This document shows, piece by piece, positions 1-5,678 of a stretch of 16,333 nucleotides of DNA. The DNA lies in assembly GCA_004299465.1 (NCBI GenBank), contig SCST01000108.1:1-16333 (forward strand), in the 5' to 3' direction. The DNA comes from Methylovulum sp. Lineage in GTDB: Bacteria > Pseudomonadota > Gammaproteobacteria > Methylococcales > Methylomonadaceae. Made by a program: the position numbers and the translations under genes. How positions within the stretch are numbered: the stretch's first letter is position 1; each line of letters begins with the position of its first letter. Below the pieces are notes generated by a model. That model was not told the origin of the DNA. It saw only the letters and a program-made list of their open reading frames with translations, and ran no database searches.

Positions 1-1
1 G

Positions 2-3000
2 GATGATATTTTGCACAAAGTGCATGAAGCAGGGCTTACATTGAAAGCCGGTTGCGTTGCCCCAGATACGCTCGTATGCACTGAACAAGGTTATGTTAGC
101 GCAGAGCAGGCGGTCACTGAAAAGCATCAGCAAATTCTCAGTTATGATGTTAAATCACGCTGCTTTGAAATGCGTCCTATCTTAAAGCACTTGACCACCC
201 TAGTGCCTACCGATGAAAACATCGAGATCAGCTCCCATTTAGGTAGACTGACGACATCGATCAAGCATCCGGTGTTAGTTTACCGAGATGAGAAATTACA
301 GTACGTCCGGGCAGATGAAGTCAACACCGCAGATGCTTTAGTCCATTACCAGTTGCCTTGGAAGGCGGATAAAAAATCAGCATTAAAAGCATGGTTTGCC
401 GGTGCTCATCTGGGCGACGGCTCGGCTTATGAAAAACAGGTCAATTATGCGGCTTCGCGTGAAAAATGGCAGCTTAAAGCCAATGCCTATGGTAAACGCC
501 TGGTTTTTAAAATACGCGCCGCAGAGCGCGAAGTCGTCGAGCGTTACGCACTGTTTTTTCAACGGTTTTATGATTGCCAGGCCAATGTCGTATCAGCCGT
601 CACGCCTAATAATACCCCAGTATGGGATTTTACCGTCTCCAGCTTTAAAGCGAGCGCGGCCAGTGACTTGTTCGATAACCAATGCGGAAAAAAAAGCCAC
701 ACGCTGAAAGTACCCCGGTGGATTAAACAAATGCCAGACCGCCACTTTTTACCTTTCCTGGCCGGTCTCATTGATACCGATGGCACCGTCTCTACAGAAC
801 ACGGCAGCGCTATTTTAAGTTGCCAAAGCCGTGCCTTCGCGCTTGAAATTCAAAGCCTATTGGCTTTATTTGGCGTCCACGGCGCAATCACGCAAAGAAA
901 AGAACGCTCGCATGAGTATAACGGCAAGCTCATTACCGATACGGGTGGCTTAAGCATAAAAATATCCGATTCAGCATTTTTACGCACCGTTTGTGGCTTT
1001 ATGGCGGATAGCGGTAAGAAAAATCGCATCAAAAATCATCAATCCCAATCCGGTCAGTACGATCATTATGTGATGACTGCCACTTTACGAAGTGCGCTTG
1101 AATCCAGCCAATCCGTACTGAGCCATACCGAAAAACAGGCGCTGGGGCTATATCACGGCAAGCATCAACAAGCGACGGTCAGCCGGGTATACCTGGATAA
1201 ATGGGCGGAAACGTTCCCCCAATTGCATGCGCATATCGCCCTGTCACGTCAACTTCGCCAGGTAAAAAATATTAAACGCCATCTGGATATTGGCGAGACC
1301 TTTTATGATTTTACCGTTGATCAACATAACAACTATTTAGCCGGTAATCATGGTCTGGCGGTCATCCATAACTGCGGCATCGGCTATGAATTTTCGACGC
1401 TACGCCCCAAAGACGCCTATGTATCGGGAGCCGGCGCCTACACCTCCGGCCCGCTGTCATTCATGGACATTTACGACAAGATGTGCTTTACGGTGTCTTC
1501 CGCAGGCGGCAGGCGCGGCGCACAAATGGGCACGTTCGATGTCGGCCACCCGGATGTCATCGAGTTTATTCGCGCCAAACGCGAAAACGGCCGTTTGCGC
1601 CAATTCAACCTGTCGCTGCTGATTACCGCCGAGTTCATGCAGGCGGTAAAAAACGACCAGCTATGGCCGCTATCATTTCCCGTTACCGAAAAAGAAGTGC
1701 AGATCGACAAGCTCGACCTGAACAACAGCCAGCAGATTATCTGGCGCGACTTCCCGACCAAGGACGGCTATATCACCAACGAAGACGGCCTTATCGCGTG
1801 CCGCATCACCAAAACGATACCGGCGCGCCGTTTGTGGGACATCATCATGAGCTCGACCTACGACTACGCCGAACCGGGCTTCATCCTGATCGACAAAGTC
1901 AACGAGATGAACAACAACTGGTTTTGCGAGAAAATCCGCGCGACCAATCCCTGCGGCGAACAGCCCTTGCCGCCCTATGGCAGCTGCCTGCTAGGCTCCA
2001 TCAACCTGACGCGTTTCGTCAAAAAACCGTTCACCAGCGAGGCCTATTTCGATTGGGATACTTACAGCAAAACTATCAAAATCTTCACGCGCATGCTCGA
2101 CAACGTCGTCGAGCTCAACGGCCTGCCGCTTGCAAAACAGCGCGACGAAATCATCAGCAAACGCCGCCACGGCATGGGCTATCTGGGCTTAGGCTCGACG
2201 ATCACGATGCTGGGCATGAAATATGGCGATGCGCCGTCGCTGGGTTTTACCGAACAGGTCACTAAAGTCCTGGCCGTCGAAGGCTGGAAAGCGGCCCTGG
2301 AATTGGCAAAAGAAAAAGGCGCAGCGCCAATCATGGAACAACTGTTCACCGTCACCGGCGCTTTGCTGCACCAGCGCCCGGAAATGATTGCGGACGGCTA
2401 TAAAATCGGCGACCAGGTTCCCGGCAAAGTGTTGCATGCCAAATACAGCCGCTATATGCAGCAAGTGGCGAAAATCGAGCCGGAACTGGTCCAGCAACTC
2501 GCCGAAACCGGCGCGCGTTTCACGCATCACAGCTCGATAGCCCCGACCGGCACGATTTCATTGTCGCTCGCGAACAACGCCAGCAATGGCATAGAGCCGA
2601 GCTTTGCGCATCATTATTCGCGCAACGTGATCCGCGCTGGCAAGAAATCCAAGGAAAAAATCGATGTTTATTCGTTTGAACTGCTCGCCTACCGGCACAT
2701 GGTCAACGCCGATGCGATGCCGTACAGCGACGACCCTAAACGCAAGCTGCCGGATTATTTCATCGCCGCCGACGACGTCACGCCGAAGCAGCATGTCGAC
2801 ATCCAGGCCGCCGCGCAACGTTGGATAGATTCGTCGATCTCGAAAACTGCCAATGTGCCGACCGACTACCCTTACGAAGACTTCAAGTCGATCTACCAAT
2901 ACGCCTACGAACAAGGCCTGAAAGGCTGCACGACCTTCCGCTTCAACCCCGAGGTGTTCCAGGGCGTGCTGGTCAAGGAATCCGACCTGGAAAACACCAC

Positions 3001-3133
3001 CTACCAGTTCACGCTCGAAGACGGCTCGGTCGTCGAATTTAAAGGCAATGATGAAGTGGAATACGACGGCGAAATCCACAGTGCGGCGAATTTGTTTGAT
3101 GCGTTGAAAGAGGGGTATTACGGGAAGTTTTGA
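2..3133 (+). CDS. nrdJa: Class II (adenosylcobalamin-dependent) ribonucleotide reductase, large part NrdJa, 5'-truncated and intein-bearing
   Basis: Reduces ribonucleotides to deoxyribonucleotides, using a thiyl radical generated with adenosylcobalamin. The gene enters from the left edge: codons from base 2 read in frame (Asp-Asp-Ile-Leu), so the TTG at 11 is internal. The extein resumes at 1373 after a 440-residue intein. Visible family motifs are the Gly-rich loop KAG/CGIGYEF split by the intein, NPCGE with the presumed thiyl Cys codon at 1952, a second Cys in GSCLLGSINL (codon 1985) matching the redox partner Cys462 of E. coli NrdA, and APTGTIS followed by NGIEPSF. The C-terminus ends ALKEGYYGKF without the CxxC tail of single-chain NrdJ. 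That tail sits in NrdJb downstream, so this is the NrdJa half of a split enzyme. The first redox Cys should lie upstream of the window. The extein is GC-richer than the intein. Family assignment is firm; the split form is inferred from the missing tail and from nrdJb at 5679. Confidence 0.93.
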   Translation, partial: DDILHKVHEAGLTLKAGCVAPDTLVCTEQGYVSAEQAVTEKHQQILSYDVKSRCFEMRPILKHLTTLVPTDENIEISSHLGRLTTSIKHPVLVYRDEKLQYVRADEVNTADALVHYQLPWKADKKSALKAWFAGAHLGDGSAYEKQVNYAASREKWQLKANAYGKRLVFKIRAAEREVVERYALFFQRFYDCQANVVSAVTPNNTPVWDFTVSSFKASAASDLFDNQCGKKSHTLKVPRWIKQMPDRHFLPFLAGLIDTDGTVSTEHGSAILSCQSRAFALEIQSLLALFGVHGAITQRKERSHEYNGKLITDTGGLSIKISDSAFLRTVCGFMADSGKKNRIKNHQSQSGQYDHYVMTATLRSALESSQSVLSHTEKQALGLYHGKHQQATVSRVYLDKWAETFPQLHAHIALSRQLRQVKNIKRHLDIGETFYDFTVDQHNNYLAGNHGLAVIHNCGIGYEFSTLRPKDAYVSGAGAYTSGPLSFMDIYDKMCFTVSSAGGRRGAQMGTFDVGHPDVIEFIRAKRENGRLRQFNLSLLITAEFMQAVKNDQLWPLSFPVTEKEVQIDKLDLNNSQQIIWRDFPTKDGYITNEDGLIACRITKTIPARRLWDIIMSSTYDYAEPGFILIDKVNEMNNNWFCEKIRATNPCGEQPLPPYGSCLLGSINLTRFVKKPFTSEAYFDWDTYSKTIKIFTRMLDNVVELNGLPLAKQRDEIISKRRHGMGYLGLGSTITMLGMKYGDAPSLGFTEQVTKVLAVEGWKAALELAKEKGAAPIMEQLFTVTGALLHQRPEMIADGYKIGDQVPGKVLHAKYSRYMQQVAKIEPELVQQLAETGARFTHHSSIAPTGTISLSLANNASNGIEPSFAHHYSRNVIRAGKKSKEKIDVYSFELLAYRHMVNADAMPYSDDPKRKLPDYFIAADDVTPKQHVDIQAAAQRWIDSSISKTANVPTDYPYEDFKSIYQYAYEQGLKGCTTFRFNPEVFQGVLVKESDLENTTYQFTLEDGSVVEFKGNDEVEYDGEIHSAANLFDALKEGYYGKF
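53..1372 (+). mobile_element. Intein with LAGLIDADG homing endonuclease inside NrdJa (440 aa)
   Basis: A protein-splicing element in frame within nrdJa. Intein Cys1 (codon 53) begins block A, CVAPDTLVCTEQG. Block B contains SIKHPV with the conserved His at intein residue 72. Its usual Thr three residues earlier is Ser69, although Thr68 lies just before it. The two dodecapeptides of a LAGLIDADG endonuclease follow: FAGAHLGDG (Asp122) and LAGLIDTDG (Asp243), both keeping the catalytic Asp. Block F is FYDFTVDQHNNYLAG. Block G is AVIHN followed by the +1 Cys (codon 1373), giving the standard His-Asn/Cys end. Removing it restores LKAG-CGIGYEF, a continuous NrdJ sequence. Splicing would follow the standard Cys1/Cys+1 pathway. 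Two hand-counted 60-base lines inside are 43-47% GC, against 57-62% in two extein lines, consistent with acquisition by homing. The boundaries are precise because all terminal blocks are present. Confidence 0.95.
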
Positions 3134-3150
3134 TGGTATGGGGATTTTGT

Positions 3151-3169
3151 AGGTACGCATCGCGTACCT
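3151..3169. repeat. Short palindrome after nrdJa (hairpin, weak terminator candidate)
   Basis: Arms AGGTACGC (3151-3158) and GCGTACCT (3162-3169) pair perfectly over 8 bp around the loop ATC, 17 bases after the nrdJa stop. The tail is TTCCC, not a U-run, so it is a poor intrinsic terminator. A related GGTACGCGATGTACG sits at about 3205-3219, reading like a degenerate inverted copy. This may be a dispersed repeat unit rather than a dedicated terminator. Confidence 0.5.
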
Positions 3170-3204
3170 TTCCCAAGGCCGATTAACCCGAAACATTTGA
3201 AAAC
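3166..3204 (+). repeat. Left copy of a degenerate ~40-bp direct repeat bracketing the toxin-antitoxin interval
   Basis: Aligned by eye with 4899-4938, about 30 of 40 columns match. The best part is CCCGAAACATTTGAAAAC (3187-3204) against CCCGGAACAATTTGAAAAC (4920-4938), with one mismatch and one single-base gap; the ACCTTT..CCA start also matches. It lies between nrdJa and higB. It could be a trace of insertion or a genome-dispersed intergenic repeat. Confidence 0.4.
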
Positions 3205-3232
3205 GGTACGCGATGTACGTATCTACAGAGCT

Positions 3233-3514
3233 ATGCGAATCATAAGCAACAAGACATTACGCGATTTCTCAAAAAGGCACCCACAAGCGGCAGCGCCATT
3301 GCAAGAATGGCGAAAAAAGCTTGAAACCATAACCAGCAAATCCTATTCTGAGCTGAAAACTGTTTTTAATTCAGTCGATAAGGTAGGCGACTATTATATT
3401 TTCAGTATTGCAGGCAACCGCTATCGCTTAATCGCCGCAATCCACTTTAATACGCAGACTGTATACATCCGCGCCGTGTTGACACACAAAGAGTACGATT
3501 TATGGAAATCTTGA
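3233..3514 (+). CDS. higB: HigB-family type II toxin (RelE-like mRNA interferase)
   Basis: A predicted ribosome-dependent mRNA interferase of the HigB family (HigB_toxin, RelE/ParE fold). The 93-residue product has the usual family length. It opens with MRIISNKTLRDFSKRHP and carries WRKKLE (26-31), the core GNRYRLIAAI (61-70) and the C-terminal THKEYD (84-89), all typical of the family. ATG 3233 was chosen because the family begins at MRIIS; a TTG at 3197 would add 12 residues that fall in the repeat-like intergenic sequence. No strong ribosome binding site is visible. It overlaps the following antitoxin-like gene by 13 bases, which suggests coupled translation. One hand-counted internal 60-base line is 37% GC, far below nrdJa, suggesting acquisition. 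The order toxin then antitoxin is the normal higBA order. Confidence 0.88.
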   Translation: MRIISNKTLRDFSKRHPQAAAPLQEWRKKLETITSKSYSELKTVFNSVDKVGDYYIFSIAGNRYRLIAAIHFNTQTVYIRAVLTHKEYDLWKS

Positions 3515-3732
3515 CCGCTAGCATCGCATCCCAAGTCATCAATCACTATGCCTTGCTGTGTGAAACGATCCCACTGTATCCTATTGAAAACGAATACGAT
3601 TATGAAGTAGCCGTTAATGTATTAAATCGCTTGCTGGATTTAGGCGGAGCCGATGAAAACCACCCTCTCGCCCGTTTGGTGACGGCATTGGGGGTATTTA
3701 TTGAAAACTACGAGCAGCATCTGCCGAATTAA
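3502..3732 (+). CDS. HigA-like antitoxin without a helix-turn-helix (76 aa)
   Basis: The partner of higB by position: its ATG lies inside the last codons of higB. Residues 27-72, with PIENEYDYEVAV (27-38) and then ALGVFIENYEQ (62-72), resemble the N-terminal part of long HigA antitoxins, where a PI(R/K)TE-DYE-A segment and an LVTLIEAYE segment precede an Xre-type helix-turn-helix. Here the frame stops right after that region. The 62 bases before the next gene are too short to hold a lost HTH in another frame. It therefore looks like an antitoxin that may neutralise HigB but has no recognisable DNA-binding domain of its own. It could be a natural short family or a decayed HigA. The assignment rests on gene order and moderate motif similarity. 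Confidence 0.65.
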   Translation: MEILTASIASQVINHYALLCETIPLYPIENEYDYEVAVNVLNRLLDLGGADENHPLARLVTALGVFIENYEQHLPN

Positions 3733-3741
3733 TATCAGGCG

Positions 3742-3769
3742 AGACGGTAAAAGCCATAAGTTACGGTCT
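3742..3769. terminator. Imperfect hairpin after the higBA pair
   Basis: AGACGGTAA (3742-3750) and TTACGGTCT (3761-3769) pair at 8 of 9 positions with a 10-base loop, starting 10 bases after the antitoxin stop. The following sequence is TAAAC, not a U-run, so termination activity is doubtful. Confidence 0.3.
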
Positions 3770-3794
3770 TAAACAGCAATACCACGAGGAAAAA

Positions 3795-4142
3795 GTGAAA
3801 AGCACAGCATCGCAAACAGACGATAAAGCGACAAGCAAACGATTGACTATGAATTCTTTCTGCGCCTGGGACGGCGATACCTTAGTCCTTAATATTCTCG
3901 GCAAACCCAGCGCAAAACAGGACGCCATCGGCAAGGCTAAAGGCAAGCAGCTCAAGGTAAGCGTCACTGCCGCACCGGTAGGCGGCAAGGCCACCGATCA
4001 CATGGTCCGGTTCCTGGCAAAAGAATTCGGCGTGACCGTCAATGACATTGAAGTGGTGTTTGGCAGGTTCAATGTCAATAAACAACTGCGCATCCATTCG
4101 CCTAAGAGCCTGCCTGCGGTCATCAGCAAACATTTATCGTAG
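3795..4142 (+). CDS. yggU: DUF167 / YggU-family protein
   Basis: A small protein of the YggU/DUF167 family, whose biochemical role is not established. The 115-residue product shows the family pattern: WDGDTLVLNILGKPSA (25-40), then KGKQLKVSVTAAPVGGKA (49-66) and RFLAKEFGV. The usual GKAN motif reads GKAT here, with Thr67 in place of the conserved Asn. GTG 3795 was chosen because GAGGA lies 4 bases upstream. ATG 3849 (MNSFCAWDG) would give a length nearer the family norm but has no visible ribosome binding site. A hand-counted line is 67% GC, unlike the AT-rich toxin genes on both sides, so this gene looks native. In many bacteria yggU sits with yggT or proC; neither is here. Confidence 0.82.
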   Translation: MKSTASQTDDKATSKRLTMNSFCAWDGDTLVLNILGKPSAKQDAIGKAKGKQLKVSVTAAPVGGKATDHMVRFLAKEFGVTVNDIEVVFGRFNVNKQLRIHSPKSLPAVISKHLS

Positions 4143-4255
4143 GGACGCACACTGCGCGAGAAACTCCGTATCTTTTTTAAAATGTTCGGTATATATCAAT
4201 CACGGGATACGCACTATGATCGTAAGTTTACAATTTAATAGTTTAGGTGTGAGCA
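4143..4255. other. Intergenic region before the vapBC-like pair
   Basis: An AT-rich gap of 113 bases. It begins just after a GTAGGGACGCACACTGCG string (about 4140-4157) resembling repeat remnants elsewhere in the window. It holds an unremarkable TATATA at about 4190 and AGGT at 4245-4248, 7 bases before the antitoxin ATG. A 16-codon frame from ATG 4216 overlaps the antitoxin start and has no support as a gene. The promoter for the pair probably lies here, but no clear -35/-10 pair could be assigned. Confidence 0.35.
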
Positions 4256-4501
4256 ATGGTCACTAAAGAACGCTTAAAACAAGAAATCGAACAATTGGAT
4301 GACGACTGTCTGGAATTGGTTTTCCGCTTGTTGCAACAATTTCCTCATAGCGGACAAGTAGCTCAAAAACCCGACGCGTTGCAGTGTTCACGCGTTATTG
4401 ATTATGCAGTACCGGAAGTAGATGATGCGCCGGTGTTACTGTGTGAGGATGCGGCATCTTATGGAAAACAGCTAAGAACATCATTGTGGCAAAGGCATTA
4501 A
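4256..4501 (+). CDS. Putative antitoxin of the VapC-type toxin (81 aa)
   Basis: A small acidic-to-neutral protein directly before a PIN-domain gene, with one base between its stop and the toxin ATG, so almost certainly the cognate antitoxin. The N-terminus KERLKQEIEQLDDDCLELVF (4-23) is a predicted amphipathic helix like the start of many DUF2281-style antitoxins. The C-terminus SYGKQLRTSLWQRH resembles the toxin-contacting tail of such proteins. No ribbon-helix-helix or AbrB motif can be made out in the middle, so the DNA-binding class is not assigned. ATG 4256 has AGGT about 7 bases upstream. The antitoxin-before-toxin order matches vapBC and is opposite to higBA upstream. Confidence 0.65.
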   Translation: MVTKERLKQEIEQLDDDCLELVFRLLQQFPHSGQVAQKPDALQCSRVIDYAVPEVDDAPVLLCEDAASYGKQLRTSLWQRH

Positions 4502-4502
4502 C

Positions 4503-4880
4503 ATGGCCGATTTTTTGTTATGTGATACCTGCGTCATCATTGATTTTATGAATAATCGCAGTCCGATGCTTAATGGCCTGGTCGATAGCAATGTTATTTT
4601 GTTTGTCAATTCAATTATCGAAATGGAATTATTACAAGGAGCGCGCGATAAAAATGAGTTGCGCCGCATTGAGAAAAAACTGGAATCGTTTCGCTTGCTG
4701 AATATGCAACAAACTATTTTTGATTTAGCAACGCAATTCATTCGGGAATACCGGTTATCGCACGGTTTAGCTTTACCGGACGCCGTTATCGGCGCAACGG
4801 CTATTTATTATCAAATGCCTTTGTACACTTACAACCGTAAAGATTTCATGTTTTTACCTGCCATCGAATTGACAGCATAA
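4503..4880 (+). CDS. vapC: PIN-domain ribonuclease toxin, VapC family
   Basis: A predicted Mg2+-dependent ribonuclease toxin; VapC proteins typically cut tRNA or rRNA. The 125-residue length is normal. All PIN acidic residues are visible: Asp8 in LLCDTCVIIDF, Glu42 in SIIEMELLQG, Asp93 in LALPDAVIGATA, and Asp114 in YTYNRKDF, which is followed by the usual hydrophobic end. Nothing suggests inactivation. The ATG is one base after the antitoxin stop, so the pair is likely translationally coupled. Two hand-counted 60-base lines are 38-40% GC against 65% in the gst gene that follows, pointing to horizontal origin. The native target cannot be read from the sequence. Confidence 0.93.
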   Translation: MADFLLCDTCVIIDFMNNRSPMLNGLVDSNVILFVNSIIEMELLQGARDKNELRRIEKKLESFRLLNMQQTIFDLATQFIREYRLSHGLALPDAVIGATAIYYQMPLYTYNRKDFMFLPAIELTA

Positions 4881-4898
4881 GCAAATTTACGCAGGTAG

Positions 4899-4938
4899 AC
4901 CTTTTCCATAACGCATTTTCCCGGAACAATTTGAAAAC
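4899..4938 (+). repeat. Right copy of the degenerate ~40-bp direct repeat
   Basis: The counterpart of 3166-3204, with about 30 of 40 positions matching by eye. It starts 18 bases after the vapC stop. Together the copies bracket higB, its partner, yggU and the vapBC pair. See the left copy for the best-matching segment. Confidence 0.4.
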
Positions 4939-4978
4939 AGAACATGACGTTTTTTCGATTCGTTTCGAGATTTTCAAA
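4930..4978. repeat. Inverted repeat upstream of the glutathione S-transferase gene
   Basis: TTTGAAAA (4930-4937) and TTTTCAAA (4971-4978) form a perfect 8-bp inverted repeat with 33 bases between, located 54 bases before the gst start codon. It overlaps the right copy of the direct repeat. It could be an operator-like site or chance in AT-rich sequence. Confidence 0.25.
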
Positions 4979-5031
4979 CCTAGCGAATCCAGGCGCTTGG
5001 CTTGCCCACCACTCACTCAAAGAAGGCCCTA

Positions 5032-5640
5032 ATGAAACTCTATGACATGGAATTATCCGGAAATTGCTATAAAGTCAGGCTGTTATGCTCGCTGCTCGCG
5101 ATACCCTACGAGTCGGTGCCGGTCGACCTCGTTAACGGCGAGCATAAATCGGCGGCTTTCCTGTGTAAAAATCCACGCGGACAGGTGCCGGTGCTGGACG
5201 ATGACGGTATGCTGGTTTGGGATTCTTCGGCGATTTTGCTGTATCTCGCCCGCCAATACGGCGGTGACTACTGGCTGCCGCTGGATATTAAAACGATGAC
5301 GGAGATCATGCAATGGCTGAGCGTGTCGCAAAACGAAATCCTGTACGGACTGGCCAGGGCGCGGGCCGCAATGAAATTCAACCGGCCCTGGGATATTGAG
5401 CAATGCCGGGCGCACGGCAAGCTGGGGCTGGCGGCGCTGGAACAGCATTTGTCGGATCGACCGTGGCTGGCCGGTGCGCATGAAACCATCGCCGATATCG
5501 CCTGTTACCCGTATGTGGCGCTGGCGCCCGAAGCCGGCGTGCCGCTGGCGGATTTTCCGACCATTCGCCAATGGCTGAAACGGATTCAGTCCCTGCCGGG
5601 ATATATTACGATGCCCGGCATCGTCAATCCTGATGACTGA
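5032..5640 (+). CDS. Glutathione S-transferase family protein
   Basis: A cytosolic GST-fold protein of 202 residues, the usual length. The N-terminal thioredoxin-like domain carries the putative active-site segment ELSGNCYKVRL (7-17), the cis-Pro motif NPRGQVPVL (47-55) and the glutathione-contact motif DSSAILLYLARQYGG from 64. The all-helical C-terminal domain contains IADIACYPYVALAPEAG with the N-capping Asp typical of GSTs. ATG 5032 was chosen because AGAAGG (5021-5026) lies 5 bases upstream and the family begins MKLYD. The substrate is unknown. It ends 38 bases before nrdJb with no terminator visible, so the two are probably co-transcribed. Its high GC differs from the toxin genes just upstream. 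Confidence 0.92.
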   Translation: MKLYDMELSGNCYKVRLLCSLLAIPYESVPVDLVNGEHKSAAFLCKNPRGQVPVLDDDGMLVWDSSAILLYLARQYGGDYWLPLDIKTMTEIMQWLSVSQNEILYGLARARAAMKFNRPWDIEQCRAHGKLGLAALEQHLSDRPWLAGAHETIADIACYPYVALAPEAGVPLADFPTIRQWLKRIQSLPGYITMPGIVNPDD

Positions 5641-5678
5641 CATCATTACACTTTGATTTACTTTATATATTGATAACC

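Noticed and set aside
11..13. TTG at 11 as start of the first gene
   Set aside because: Codons at 2-10 continue in frame (Asp-Asp-Ile) and match the NrdJ extein; the gene is cut by the window edge.
2558..3196. 212-codon minus-strand frame
   Set aside because: Antisense to nrdJa with its strong motifs; the translation has no recognisable domain and is a composition artefact.
3197..3232. TTG start for HigB
   Set aside because: Adds 12 residues absent from the family, encoded by repeat-like intergenic sequence.
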